Of a stretch of 64,000 nt of DNA, positions 16,469 through 25,812 are shown piece by piece. The DNA lies in NCBI RefSeq assembly GCF_000758685.1, contig NZ_CP009286.1:2510501-2574500 (forward strand), in the 5' to 3' direction. The translations under genes and the position numbers were made by a program. The notes under the pieces were generated by a model that did no database searches, was not told the origin of the DNA, and saw only the letters and a list, made by a program, of their open reading frames with translations. Positions within the stretch are counted from its first letter, which is position 1. Every line of letters starts with the position of its first letter. This stretch comes from Paenibacillus stellifer (lineage in GTDB: Bacteria > Bacillota > Bacilli > Paenibacillales > Paenibacillaceae).

Positions 16469-17629
16469 ATGGAGACAGGAGCGGGAGCGGTAATTACCGG
16501 ATATGACCTGTGTACGGTGGCAGGCCATTCCCTGGAAGCCAATGTAGCCTCTCTGAGAGCCGGAGCCGGCTGCACCTCCGGCCCGGAACGCGGCTGGAAC
16601 ACGCTGGAGTACGATTACGGGAATCCATCCGGGGTCGCGGACCTCATCCGTGACTGCGTGCTTGGAGCCCTGGAGCTTGCCGGATGGACGCGGCAGGACG
16701 TAGTCTCGCTGACTGCAAGCGGGTCAAGGGTAAGCCTCATATTCGGCTCCAACTTCTTCGAGACGGGGCAATGGGAGCAGGGCGGCCGGAGCGGCAGCCT
16801 GTTATGGGCGTGCAATTCTGCGATTCACAGACTGACGGCAGAGCTTGCGATCAATGGGGTCTCGCTTAACGCTTCCACGGCGTGCTCTTCCGGTGCCAGC
16901 GCGGAAGTGCTGGCCTGCCAACTGATCGAGGCGGGCGAATCCGGGCTGGTCATTGTGTGCGGGTATGATGTGCGGACTGTAATTCCCGAGAATGGCATGC
17001 GCGTGATCGGCGCGTTGTCGAAGGACCGGATACAACCGTTCGCCTTGAACCGGTCCGGCACCGAGCTGGCGGACGGCGTCGGGGTTCTGGTGCTGGAGAG
17101 CAGGGAATGGGCCGAGAGAAGAAGCGCGGTTGTCTATGCCTCTGTCGCAGGTTATGGAATCCGCAGCGACGCTTACAATATTTCCGCTCCCGATCCGGAA
17201 GGCGCCGCGCTGGAGAAGGCCATGAGGTCGGCCATTGCGATGTCCGGCATAGACCCGGACCAAGTCGGGTACATCAATGCCCACGGTTCGGGCACGCCGC
17301 TGAATGACGAGCTAGAGACGAGGATCATCCGGAAGGTGTTCGGCGGACATGCCGGCAAGCTGCTGATTAATTCCTCCAAGTCCATCATCGGGCATACGCT
17401 GGGCGCCGCCGGGGTCATAGAATCGGTTATCACGGTTCTGGCGCTGGTCCACGGTCGGGTTCATGCAACCGCCAACTATACGGATGCCGATCCGGATTGT
17501 GATCTGAATTACTGCACGAGCGGATATGTCGATATGGACCTTCGGTTCGCCATGTCGAACTCCATCGGCTTCGGCGGGACGAATGTCTGTATCGTCTTCG
17601 AGAAGGGCGGGCCTTGCGATGAAGCATAG
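16469..17629 (+). CDS. Beta-ketoacyl-ACP synthase, type II PKS KS-alpha-like
   Basis: 386 residues. The catalytic triad is complete: Cys139 in STACSSG, His272 in NAHGSGTPLND and His309 in SKSIIGHTLGAAG, with Lys304. SNSIGFGGTNVCIVFEK is the usual C-terminus. It is shorter than FabF at the N-terminus. It is followed at once by a catalytically dead paralogue and flanked by two ACPs, the arrangement of minimal type II polyketide synthases. No malonyl transferase is in the cluster, so fatty-acid FabD may serve. Confidence 0.92.
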   Translation: METGAGAVITGYDLCTVAGHSLEANVASLRAGAGCTSGPERGWNTLEYDYGNPSGVADLIRDCVLGALELAGWTRQDVVSLTASGSRVSLIFGSNFFETGQWEQGGRSGSLLWACNSAIHRLTAELAINGVSLNASTACSSGASAEVLACQLIEAGESGLVIVCGYDVRTVIPENGMRVIGALSKDRIQPFALNRSGTELADGVGVLVLESREWAERRSAVVYASVAGYGIRSDAYNISAPDPEGAALEKAMRSAIAMSGIDPDQVGYINAHGSGTPLNDELETRIIRKVFGGHAGKLLINSSKSIIGHTLGAAGVIESVITVLALVHGRVHATANYTDADPDCDLNYCTSGYVDMDLRFAMSNSIGFGGTNVCIVFEKGGPCDEA

Positions 17630-18842
17630 GTATGTCATTACGGGCCTCGGCCAAGTATCGTCCATGGGCAACGATATGAGCGAGATGAGAAGCGGCTTCA
17701 GCGGGGACAAAACCGGCTTTGCGGTTGAGCACCGCGGGGAGAGCGCATACCCCGTCGCGAAGGCAACGGGATTCGATTTCTACAAGCTGGGATTTCAGTT
17801 GAAGACGTATGCCGATCGGGTAAGCCAGCTATGCGCCTGTGCGGCAAGGCAGGCCATAGGACATTCGGAGCTGGAACTGGAGGAGGACGATGCCGATGCG
17901 GCTGGAAGAGGTCTTCTTACCGCCTCCCAGTTCGGCTGTCTGGATTCCGCCTCCCGGTACTTGCATCAGCTCAAGACGCTGAAGAAATCGAGGTTCGCAA
18001 GCCCGCTCTATTTCATGCATTCGATCTGCAATATGCCTAATTCCATAACTGCCACGGAGCTTCGGCTTAAGGGTGTCTCGAATCATCTGGCCGGGTCGTC
18101 CGAGTCTGGACTGATGACGCTCTGGCAGGGCATCCGGTTCATGGAGTCCGGCCAGTCGGAATATGTGATTGCGGGCGGGGCGGACGGCATATCGGATGAA
18201 CTGATCGGACAGCTTCATAGTCTCGGTCTCCTCGGGACTGGACCGGAGCCCGCGCGCTGGAGGGGACCGTTCGATCAGGAACGCAAGCATGCGGTGTGGG
18301 GCGAGGCGGCGGCGTTTGTCCGAATGGAGAAGGAAGAAACGGCGCTTCGCGGCGGCAAGCGGGTGTACGGAGTGGTGAAAGGGATCGGAATGGCGACTTC
18401 AGCTTCCGGCCGGAGCCGGGCGCGCGCAATTGAAGAGGCGATGAGAGCCGCGATTGAGCGAAGCGGAATCCGTCCAGGCAGCCTGTCCTTTGTCGCAGCC
18501 AACGCCAACGGGACTATGACGGCGGATTGGCTGGAGGCAGCCGCCATTGAGGCAGTTTGCGGACCGGATACCCCGGTGTATGCTCCAAAATCTTATTTCG
18601 GCGAAACCTCTTCCGCGGCGGGGCTGCTTGGCATCGTCTCCGTTCTCGCACTGACCGGGGAGCGGCTGCCGGTCAATCGGCATACGTATGAGCCCGATCG
18701 CAGAATCGCCCTGAACGTGGGATACGGAGACAGGGAGAAAGTGTGCATCCGTCCGGGCGATCATTTCATCGTTAACGGGTATAACCGCGGCGGAGTGTCG
18801 GTATCTGTTTGTATTGAAGTGTACGGAGGTGGTTCGCGGTGA
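17619..18842 (+). CDS. Chain-length-factor-like KS-beta
   Basis: 407 residues with ketosynthase fold landmarks (VITGLGQVSSMGND, VIAGGADGI). All three catalytic positions are changed: the Cys site reads HLAGSSESG, the first His site reads AANANGTMT and the second reads KSYFGETSSAAG. This loss of Cys and both His residues is the hallmark of chain length factors, which pair with an active KS, though the usual CLF Gln at the Cys position is Gly here. The start overlaps the KS stop by 11 bases, consistent with a heterodimer. Confidence 0.85.
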   Translation: MKHRYVITGLGQVSSMGNDMSEMRSGFSGDKTGFAVEHRGESAYPVAKATGFDFYKLGFQLKTYADRVSQLCACAARQAIGHSELELEEDDADAAGRGLLTASQFGCLDSASRYLHQLKTLKKSRFASPLYFMHSICNMPNSITATELRLKGVSNHLAGSSESGLMTLWQGIRFMESGQSEYVIAGGADGISDELIGQLHSLGLLGTGPEPARWRGPFDQERKHAVWGEAAAFVRMEKEETALRGGKRVYGVVKGIGMATSASGRSRARAIEEAMRAAIERSGIRPGSLSFVAANANGTMTADWLEAAAIEAVCGPDTPVYAPKSYFGETSSAAGLLGIVSVLALTGERLPVNRHTYEPDRRIALNVGYGDREKVCIRPGDHFIVNGYNRGGVSVSVCIEVYGGGSR

Positions 18843-19120
18843 CAATTCTTACCGAAGAACAGAATGAAATTATGCTGACTGTGAAAGGCCATTTGCTCAA
18901 TCATGTATTGTTCGGCTACGCCGAGGAAGATCTGGACCCGGATTCGTCGTTTCTGGAACTCGGAATTCTGGATTCAACAGGAATTATGGAGCTGGTATCC
19001 ATGATCGAGAGCCACTTCGACGTGGAGGTGCTGGATTCGGAGATTATTCCAGAGAATCTTGATTCCCTCCGCTGCATCTCCGCGTTTGTCTGGGGCAAAC
19101 AACACCGGGACCGGGGGTGA
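18839..19120 (+). CDS. Acyl carrier protein 2
   Basis: 93 residues from a GTG that overlaps the preceding stop by four bases. SSFLELGILDSTGIMELVSMI carries Ser46 in a DST context. It differs clearly from ACP 1 in length and sequence, so the two probably have separate clients, for instance one for loading an aminoacyl or acyl unit and one for elongation. That division is inference. Confidence 0.9.
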   Translation: MTILTEEQNEIMLTVKGHLLNHVLFGYAEEDLDPDSSFLELGILDSTGIMELVSMIESHFDVEVLDSEIIPENLDSLRCISAFVWGKQHRDRG

Positions 19121-19124
19121 TCGG

Positions 19125-20138
19125 ATGAATGTATGCAAAAGATGCGTACTGAACGATAACATCGCCTCTGTCCGGATCAATGAGGAAGGCGTGTGCAATT
19201 ACTGCGAGCGGGAGAATAGCGCGAATCACGGCGCTACATCGCCCGATTACGCGCGAAAGAGCCGTCTGCTTGCAGAGGCTGCCGATTCCTTCAGGGATCG
19301 CGACTACCAGGTTCTGCTTGCGTACAGCGGAGGCAAGGACAGCACGTATGCGCTCCATATGCTGCGCAAGCAATATGGATTCTCGGTGCTGGCGGTCACA
19401 TTCGACAACGGGTTCCTGAACGACCAATGCCGCCGGAACATGCATGCGGCGACAACGGCTCTTGATGTCGATCATCTCGTCATCAAGCCGTCATTCGCCA
19501 ACTTGGCCAAGGTGTTCGACGCGGCGGGCAAGCTGGATATTTTCCCCGGGAAAGCACTGGAACGGGCAAGCTCGATCTGTACGGCATGCATCGGTCTGAT
19601 TAAATCGGCCATCTACAAGGAAGCGATGCTAAGGCGGATTCCGTATATTTCCTTCGGCTGGACTCCCGGGCAAGTTCTCCCGAAATCATCGGTTGTCCGG
19701 CTGGACCGCAGCATGATTCTGGCGAATCAAAGGCAGATCAAGGAGCCGCTTGTCCGCCTCTTCGGGCTTGGGATGGGCAAATATTTCATTGATGACGACT
19801 GGATGGAAGAGAGACAAGCGGATATTCCCGCCCAGATTTATCCACTTGTCTTCGGTCTGTACGACGAGGAACTTATACTGGATACAATCCGGACGATCGG
19901 GTGGAGGAAGCCCGAGGATACGGACACGAACAGCACCAATTGTCTTCTCAATGCTTACGCGAACGATATCCATATGAAGCGATACGGATTCAATCCGTAC
20001 AGTCTGGAGATCGCGGCTCTCGTCCGAAGCGGGTCGATGACCCGGGAGGAAGGGATGCGCAGGCTAATGAAGCCGGGAGATGAGCGCATCATTGGCGAGG
20101 TGAAGCAGGTAATCGGGCAAGCATGCAATCCAAATTGA
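19125..20138 (+). CDS. PP-loop ATP pyrophosphatase (N-acetyl sugar amidotransferase-like)
   Basis: 337 residues. The N-terminus has a four-Cys zinc-type motif, CKRC (C4/C7) and CNYC (C24/C27), followed by LLAYSGGKDSTYALHML, the adenylating PP-loop. TACIGLIKSAIYKEA and YISFGWTPGQ follow. This is the WbpG/PseA/LnmX-type layout, in which an activated carbonyl is amidated with ammonia from a partner. The glutaminase partner could be the AsnB-like enzyme two genes downstream. It may instead act in sulfur insertion; the reaction is not fixed by sequence. Confidence 0.8.
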   Translation: MNVCKRCVLNDNIASVRINEEGVCNYCERENSANHGATSPDYARKSRLLAEAADSFRDRDYQVLLAYSGGKDSTYALHMLRKQYGFSVLAVTFDNGFLNDQCRRNMHAATTALDVDHLVIKPSFANLAKVFDAAGKLDIFPGKALERASSICTACIGLIKSAIYKEAMLRRIPYISFGWTPGQVLPKSSVVRLDRSMILANQRQIKEPLVRLFGLGMGKYFIDDDWMEERQADIPAQIYPLVFGLYDEELILDTIRTIGWRKPEDTDTNSTNCLLNAYANDIHMKRYGFNPYSLEIAALVRSGSMTREEGMRRLMKPGDERIIGEVKQVIGQACNPN

Positions 20139-20150
20139 AAACGCCGGGGG

Positions 20151-21668
20151 ATGGAGATGGGTACAATTTTTGCGTTCTTGGCGGATCGCGCAAGCGGGCA
20201 ACCGGACCGCACCTATATCGAAGAGCATCATCGCAGCTGGAGTTATCGGGAGGTGTTCGATCTGGCAACCGGCCTGGCTGGCCATCTGGCCCGGCTCGGG
20301 ATCGGTGAAGACGACAGAGTCTTGCTATGGATGGACAATTCGGCCGAGTACATCATCGCCTACTTTGCGGTGCTGCGCGCCGGGGCGATCGCCGTTCCGG
20401 TCAGCCCCGCCGCAAGCGGCGAGCATCTGCGGTTCATTCTGGATGATGTAGCCCCCAAGGCGATTCTCACTCATGCAAGAAGCGCGGGAAGAGTGAGCGG
20501 ACCGGCAAGCGAACGGCATGCGGTGGTCTTGCCAGTTGACGAATGGGTGAAGGCTGCAACCGCAGCGCAAAGACATATGCCGGCTGCGGCAGGTCTTCCT
20601 TCCGCCGAGCCTGAACGGGTGGCGCTAATTCTGTACACCTCGGGCACAACCCGAAACCCGAAGGGCGTCATGCTGACGCACCGCAACCTGGAGGCCAATA
20701 CGGAATCGATACTGGCTTATCTCCCCATACAGCCGGAAGACTCGCTGCTGGTTGCCATTCCTTTCTACTATGCTTACGGCAATTCTCTGATTCTGACGCA
20801 GACGAAGGCGGGCGGGACGTTATACCTGGACAACCGGGCGGCTTTTCCGGTGAAGATTCTGGAGCGACTGCGGGACGGGAACATGAGCGGCTTCTCGACT
20901 GTCGGCTCGTATCTGCATCTTCTTCTGAAGCAGGATACGGTATCCGATCTTGATTTTGCCGGACTCAAGTATCTGACTGTTGCGGGGGAAGCCTGCTCTG
21001 CCGAGGATGTGGACAGATTGAGCGCTCTGGCGCCCGGTCTCAGCATCTATATGATGTACGGCCAGACCGAGGCTGCGGCGAGATTAAGCTATCTGGAGCC
21101 ACCCTTGCTGCCGCTGAAGAGAGGCTCGATCGGAAGAGCGATTCCCGGAGTCGAGCTTCGGGTGGTGAACGATGACGGGATGGAGGTCCGGCCCGGCGAG
21201 ATTGGCGAGATTATCGCTTCCGGCCCCAATATTATGAAGGGGTACTGGAACAACCGGATCGAGACAGAGGCGGCGGTCAGGGACGGGTGGCTGCACACCG
21301 GGGATCTCGCAACAGCCGATTCCGAAGGGTTCCTGTATATAAAAGGAAGAAAGAATGACATCATTAAATATTTGGGCCACCGAATCAGTCCCCTCGAAGT
21401 GGAGACGGCGATCAATCAATGTGAAGGCGTATTGGAGTGCGCGGTCGTCGAATCGGAGATTCATCAAGAGAAACAAATTGTAGCTTATGTGGTCCGTCAG
21501 GACGAGAACTGCGACGAGAACAGAATCGACCGAACTGTGCGAAAGATTTTGCCTCCTTATAAAAGACCCCATGCCTACCGGTTCATCGGTTCGCTGCCGC
21601 GCACCGCAAACGGTAAGATCAAGCGAAGCGAATTAAGAAGCTCTGAGGTTCATCCAAACTACCAGTAA
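20151..21668 (+). CDS. Acyl-AMP ligase / acyl-CoA synthetase (ANL family)
   Basis: 505 residues. ILYTSGTTRNPKGVM at about 162-174 is the phosphate loop, MMYGQTEAA the adenylate motif, GWLHTGDLA and IKGRKNDIIKYLGHRI the hinge, and RTANGKIKRSE carries the catalytic C-terminal Lys. No carrier or condensation domain is fused. It likely activates a carboxylic acid and loads CoA or one of the operon's ACPs. Substrate cannot be deduced by eye. Confidence 0.9.
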   Translation: MEMGTIFAFLADRASGQPDRTYIEEHHRSWSYREVFDLATGLAGHLARLGIGEDDRVLLWMDNSAEYIIAYFAVLRAGAIAVPVSPAASGEHLRFILDDVAPKAILTHARSAGRVSGPASERHAVVLPVDEWVKAATAAQRHMPAAAGLPSAEPERVALILYTSGTTRNPKGVMLTHRNLEANTESILAYLPIQPEDSLLVAIPFYYAYGNSLILTQTKAGGTLYLDNRAAFPVKILERLRDGNMSGFSTVGSYLHLLLKQDTVSDLDFAGLKYLTVAGEACSAEDVDRLSALAPGLSIYMMYGQTEAAARLSYLEPPLLPLKRGSIGRAIPGVELRVVNDDGMEVRPGEIGEIIASGPNIMKGYWNNRIETEAAVRDGWLHTGDLATADSEGFLYIKGRKNDIIKYLGHRISPLEVETAINQCEGVLECAVVESEIHQEKQIVAYVVRQDENCDENRIDRTVRKILPPYKRPHAYRFIGSLPRTANGKIKRSELRSSEVHPNYQ

Positions 21669-21683
21669 CGGAGACAAGGGATT

Positions 21684-23576
21684 ATGTGCGGAATTGCCGG
21701 TATATTCAATGCCAGTGGAGTAGACGCAACGACGTTGCATGTGATGACGGAGAGTCTCGGGCACCGCGGACCGGATGATATCGGCTTCTTCCATGACGGT
21801 CAGATTGGCCTGGGCCATGTCCGGCTGAGCATCCTGGACCCTGAACACGGCAAGCAGCCGGTTGCGAATGAGGATGGGTCCGTAATTGTGATATTTAACG
21901 GCGAAATCTTCAATTATTTAGCACTGAGGGACATGCTGATGAGGTGCGGACATGCCGTCTTGAACGATTCCGATACCGCTATATTGCCGCATATGTACGA
22001 AGAATACGGTCTTGATATGTTCAGCCGGCTGAACGGACAGTTCGCCATCGCAATCTGGGACCGGAGACAGAGCACCCTGATTCTGGCGAGGGACAGAATG
22101 GGCGAGAAGCCCCTCTATTACGCGCGGGAAGGAAACAGGCTCTGCTTCGCCTCGGAATGCAAAGCGATTCTGAAGAGCGGATTCGTGAAGCCGGTCATCT
22201 CTCCCAGGGCAATGAGGCAAGTATTCACGTACTGGTCCACTCTGGGCGATACGAGCGTATTCGAGCATATCTCTTCCGTCCCTCCGGGTTCGATGCTGGT
22301 CTGTCAGAAGGGAGAGGTGCGGATTGCGCCGTATTGGTCGTTCACGTATCCGGCCGGCTGCACGAAGGAGACCTGCAGTCTTGAGGATTACATAGAGGAA
22401 CTGGATGTCAGGCTGACTCGGGCGATTGAGCGGCGCTTGTTGTCCGATGTGCCGGTTTCCTTCTATTTAAGCGGAGGCCTCGATTCGAGCCTGATTCTCG
22501 CCATCGCATCGAGACGCTTGAGCCGCAGGCCCGACACCTTCTCTCTCACGTTCGAGGATCGTCATTTCGACGAATCGCGATATCAGAGGGCGATGCTGGA
22601 TACGCTTGAGACGAATCATCATGAAGTCCGTTATTCCATGGACGATCTGCCCGGGGTCATCCGGGAGACGGTCCGTCATACGGAGACGCCGCTCGTGCGC
22701 ACCGGGGCATTCCCCATGTTCGTGCTGGCGCGGCTGGTGGGCAGCCGGGGCAGAAAGGTGGTGCTGTCGGGGGAAGGCTCGGACGAGCTGTTCGGCGGTT
22801 ACGATCTGTTCCGTGAAGTGAAGATCCGGACGTTCGTCAGCCGCAACCCGGATTCGAACTTCCGAAGCGCGTTGTACAAGAGAGTGAATCAGTTCGTGAA
22901 CGGGCTGAACGACCAGCCTGTCCGGAGCCTGGCCATGTACTATGGCAGCTCGTCCGCGGATTCCGTTCTGGGTTCGCATGTATCGCGATGGCGGTTGTTC
23001 GACAGCAGTCTGCGTCTCTTCTCGGCGGATTACCGGTATGAGATGGCCCAAGGCGGGAAGTTTCAGGATGTGGAAGGCTTTCTTCCGCCGGGATTTGCGG
23101 AATGGACGCCGATCCGGAGGGCGCAATTTCTGGAATTGCTTATTTTCCTGCCGAATTATTTGTTGTCCTCCCAGGGAGACCGGGTCGCGATGGCCGCCGG
23201 GGTGGAATGCCGATACCCGTTCCTGGACAGCGATATGCTGGATTATGCAATGAACTTGCCGGATTCGCTGAAGCTGAAAGGTCTTGACGAGAAGTATATT
23301 CTGAAGAAGCTGGCCCGGAAATACGTTCCCGGGGAGATTATTAACCGGACCAAGTTCCCTTACCGGGCGCCGGTTGATCTTGCGCGGCTGCTGAATGACG
23401 AATATATCCGATATGTTCTGGAGCCGGACACGATCAGGAGGTTCGGCATCTTCGATCCGGAGTCCGCCGGCAAATACATCGCGTTCCTGTCGAGCAAAGA
23501 GCGTGTCAACGAGAAGGATATTATGCGGTTCATGGGGATTCTGACCACGCAAGTATTGGCAGAGCAATTCATGTGA
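21684..23576 (+). CDS. asnB: Asparagine-synthetase-type glutamine amidotransferase
   Basis: 630 residues. MCGIAGIF has the Ntn nucleophile Cys2, and FNGEIFNYLALRD, DSDTAILPHMYEEYG and RMGEKPLYYA complete the glutaminase half. SFYLSGGLDSSLILAIA is the synthetase PP-loop and LSGEGSDELFGGYD the second signature. The enzyme is complete. In oxytetracycline synthesis a homologue (OxyD) provides an amidated malonyl starter for a type II PKS, a relevant precedent with KS/CLF in the same operon. Lasso peptide cyclases also belong here. Housekeeping asparagine synthesis is less likely given the operon. Confidence 0.88.
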   Translation: MCGIAGIFNASGVDATTLHVMTESLGHRGPDDIGFFHDGQIGLGHVRLSILDPEHGKQPVANEDGSVIVIFNGEIFNYLALRDMLMRCGHAVLNDSDTAILPHMYEEYGLDMFSRLNGQFAIAIWDRRQSTLILARDRMGEKPLYYAREGNRLCFASECKAILKSGFVKPVISPRAMRQVFTYWSTLGDTSVFEHISSVPPGSMLVCQKGEVRIAPYWSFTYPAGCTKETCSLEDYIEELDVRLTRAIERRLLSDVPVSFYLSGGLDSSLILAIASRRLSRRPDTFSLTFEDRHFDESRYQRAMLDTLETNHHEVRYSMDDLPGVIRETVRHTETPLVRTGAFPMFVLARLVGSRGRKVVLSGEGSDELFGGYDLFREVKIRTFVSRNPDSNFRSALYKRVNQFVNGLNDQPVRSLAMYYGSSSADSVLGSHVSRWRLFDSSLRLFSADYRYEMAQGGKFQDVEGFLPPGFAEWTPIRRAQFLELLIFLPNYLLSSQGDRVAMAAGVECRYPFLDSDMLDYAMNLPDSLKLKGLDEKYILKKLARKYVPGEIINRTKFPYRAPVDLARLLNDEYIRYVLEPDTIRRFGIFDPESAGKYIAFLSSKERVNEKDIMRFMGILTTQVLAEQFM

Positions 23577-23610
23577 GTGAATTAACAAAAAAAGTTAGGA
23601 GGAGAGCCTG

Positions 23611-24063
23611 TTGTCGGCAAGGAAAGCCAGTTTGGTCCATTTGTATATGAATCTCTGCGTCAGAACGCCCATCCTTGTAATCGCCCTGTCTGCGGTGATA
23701 TTCGCGATTCTGTATAACCTGGCCGTCGTCTCGACTATGGAGGTCTATTCTTCCCACAAGGGGGAACTCGTCTCCGGCAAGAACGGGATCATTCGGGTGC
23801 AAGCCGCGATTGACGGACTCGAGAGCGCGGAGGTCGGTCTTCATGACCGGGCTTACTGGTATTATGACAAGAATCGGGCAGTGTATCAGGCCGAAATCAT
23901 AGACGTTGTGAAGACGGAGGGCCGGAACGTTGTTGTGCTTGAGACCCGGTCCGGGGATGTGGCGGACGCCGATCGCAGGGGGAACGGTGATGCGGTAACG
24001 GTGGAGCTTGCTACTGGTGAAGAGAGACTGCTGGACCGTCTGATGGCGAAGGGGGAAAAGTGA
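23611..24063 (+). CDS. Small single-pass membrane protein ahead of the exporters
   Basis: 150 residues from a TTG with AGGAGG upstream. A hydrophobic segment at about 19-42 (ILVIALSAVIFAILYNLAVV) is followed by a soluble beta-rich domain ending in LLDRLMAKGEK. The layout recalls a shortened HlyD-type adaptor with a beta-barrel, but no family is certain. One base separates it from the first ABC gene, so a transport-accessory role is likely by context. Confidence 0.6.
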   Translation: MSARKASLVHLYMNLCVRTPILVIALSAVIFAILYNLAVVSTMEVYSSHKGELVSGKNGIIRVQAAIDGLESAEVGLHDRAYWYYDKNRAVYQAEIIDVVKTEGRNVVVLETRSGDVADADRRGNGDAVTVELATGEERLLDRLMAKGEK

Positions 24064-24064
24064 T

Positions 24065-25810
24065 ATGGCGCAGATGCGTAACCGGGACCAACTGAGGGTA
24101 ATTTGGGGATTTGCCCGAAAATATAAGTTCAGCTTCGTCTCTCTGTACCTGTGTCTGGCGATCGAGGCCTTGCTCGCGATGCTTACGCCGCTGATTATCG
24201 GTCTCTTGGTCGATGAGGTCGTTTACTACAGGAACATCGAGTTCTTCTGGAGAATTGCGCTCGTGTTCGGGATATGCATCGCGTTCATGAGCGTTCTGTA
24301 CACGATACATCCGAATATATGGCAATATTTGATGTCCCGGTTTATTTTCGATATCAAGCTGAAACTGTTTGACCAGATTACTTACGCGAAGGCGTCATTT
24401 CTCTCGGAAGCCAAGACCGGCGATCTGATATCACGGAATGTCCATGATGCTTCGGAGTTCATGAATATTATCCAGCGGAATATGTTCCATTTCTTCAACG
24501 GCATTGTCCAGGTTGCGCTGGCCCTGATCTTCGTCTGGATCTACAGCTGGAAGGCCGCCATGCTTATGCTGGTCGTCATTCCGCTCTCGACGCTGTTGTC
24601 CCTGCATTTTGGAGGCAGAGCCAGGAAGCGTTCGGCGGAAGCGCGGGCCGCATACGGCGGTTACATCAGCTGGATGGTGGAATGGCTGAAGGGGCTGCGG
24701 GAGATCCGGCTGCTGGCGGCGGAGCGGAATTCGAAGGTTGCTTTTGTCCGGCATTACAAAGAGATGGTTCTGATTAAAATTAAAACGTCGATCATTCAGC
24801 TCAAGGCGACTCTGTTCATTGAAGGCATTGCGCTTCTCTCGAATTTGAGCCTATACAGCCTGTCCGGGTTTCTTGTGCTGCGGGGTGAAATCACGCTAGG
24901 AGCCTTCATTGCCATGGCGGAATATTTCGCGACGGCGAATCTCAAGTTGGCCGACCTGGTGAACAACAATGTGGACAGGCAGCTTAGACAAGCGGCCGTG
25001 GACCGGGTGTGCGAGCTGCTTGAAGTGGATACGGAGAAGAATGATGAAGCCAACAGGCCCCTGCTGGTGCCGCAAGGAAATATCCGGTTCCGGAATGTGT
25101 CATTCTCGTACAATGACCGGGACCCCGTACTGAAGAATATCAATCTGGATATCCAGGAGGGCCAGCATCTGTCGATCGTGGGTGCGAGCGGGTCGGGCAA
25201 GACGACGCTGATGAATTTGCTGCTCCGGCTGTATTCGGCCGGCTCCGGGGAGATTCTGGTGGACGGAAGCGATATTGGCCGCTGCACGCTGAAGTCGATT
25301 CGCAAGAATATCGGAATTGTCCAGCAGGAGACGCTGTTATTTAATGAGAGCATCCGCAGCAATCTCTCTCTCGGCAACCGGCATTGTACGGACGCGGAGA
25401 TTATAGAGGCGTGCGACAAGGCGGATATCGGCGGGTTCATCCGGCAGCTTCCCGCAGGTCTGGATACGATTGTCGGCCATGGTGGAATCGACTTGTCCGG
25501 AGGACAGAAGCAGCGGCTGGGCATTGCCCGGATTTATCTCAAGGACCCCCGGATTCTCGTCTTCGACGAAGCGACCTCGGCACTGGATTTCGAAACAGAG
25601 AAGTCCGTTCATCAAGCATGGGATACGGTCAGCCGGGGCAGAACGACCATCACCATCGCCCATCGGCTGACGACGATTCTCAAGAGCGACAAGGTTGCGG
25701 TACTGCATGAGGGCGAGATTGTGTCGTGCGCCAACCATGCGGAATTGCTTGAGACCTGCGCCCATTATCAAAAGCTGTTCAAATCTCAATATATCGGACA
25801 GGGGGCGTAA
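24065..25810 (+). CDS. ABC exporter, fused membrane and ATPase domains (1)
   Basis: 581 residues. A six-helix exporter domain in the first 310 residues (SFVSLYLCLAIEALLAMLTP, then MLMLVVIPLSTLLS) precedes the ATPase with VGASGSGKTTL (Walker A), GIVQQETLLF, LSGGQKQRLGIARI (signature), ILVFDEATSALD (Walker B) and AHRLTT. No peptidase C39 domain is attached. With the next gene it probably forms a heterodimeric exporter for the product. Confidence 0.92.
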   Translation: MAQMRNRDQLRVIWGFARKYKFSFVSLYLCLAIEALLAMLTPLIIGLLVDEVVYYRNIEFFWRIALVFGICIAFMSVLYTIHPNIWQYLMSRFIFDIKLKLFDQITYAKASFLSEAKTGDLISRNVHDASEFMNIIQRNMFHFFNGIVQVALALIFVWIYSWKAAMLMLVVIPLSTLLSLHFGGRARKRSAEARAAYGGYISWMVEWLKGLREIRLLAAERNSKVAFVRHYKEMVLIKIKTSIIQLKATLFIEGIALLSNLSLYSLSGFLVLRGEITLGAFIAMAEYFATANLKLADLVNNNVDRQLRQAAVDRVCELLEVDTEKNDEANRPLLVPQGNIRFRNVSFSYNDRDPVLKNINLDIQEGQHLSIVGASGSGKTTLMNLLLRLYSAGSGEILVDGSDIGRCTLKSIRKNIGIVQQETLLFNESIRSNLSLGNRHCTDAEIIEACDKADIGGFIRQLPAGLDTIVGHGGIDLSGGQKQRLGIARIYLKDPRILVFDEATSALDFETEKSVHQAWDTVSRGRTTITIAHRLTTILKSDKVAVLHEGEIVSCANHAELLETCAHYQKLFKSQYIGQGA

Positions 25811-25812
25811 AG

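Noticed and set aside
16224..19120. Idea that KS, KS-beta and ACPs are a second fatty acid synthase
   Set aside because: The catalytically dead partner, two unlike ACPs and the surrounding biosynthetic genes fit a specialised type II PKS; no FabD, FabG, FabZ or FabI gene is present.
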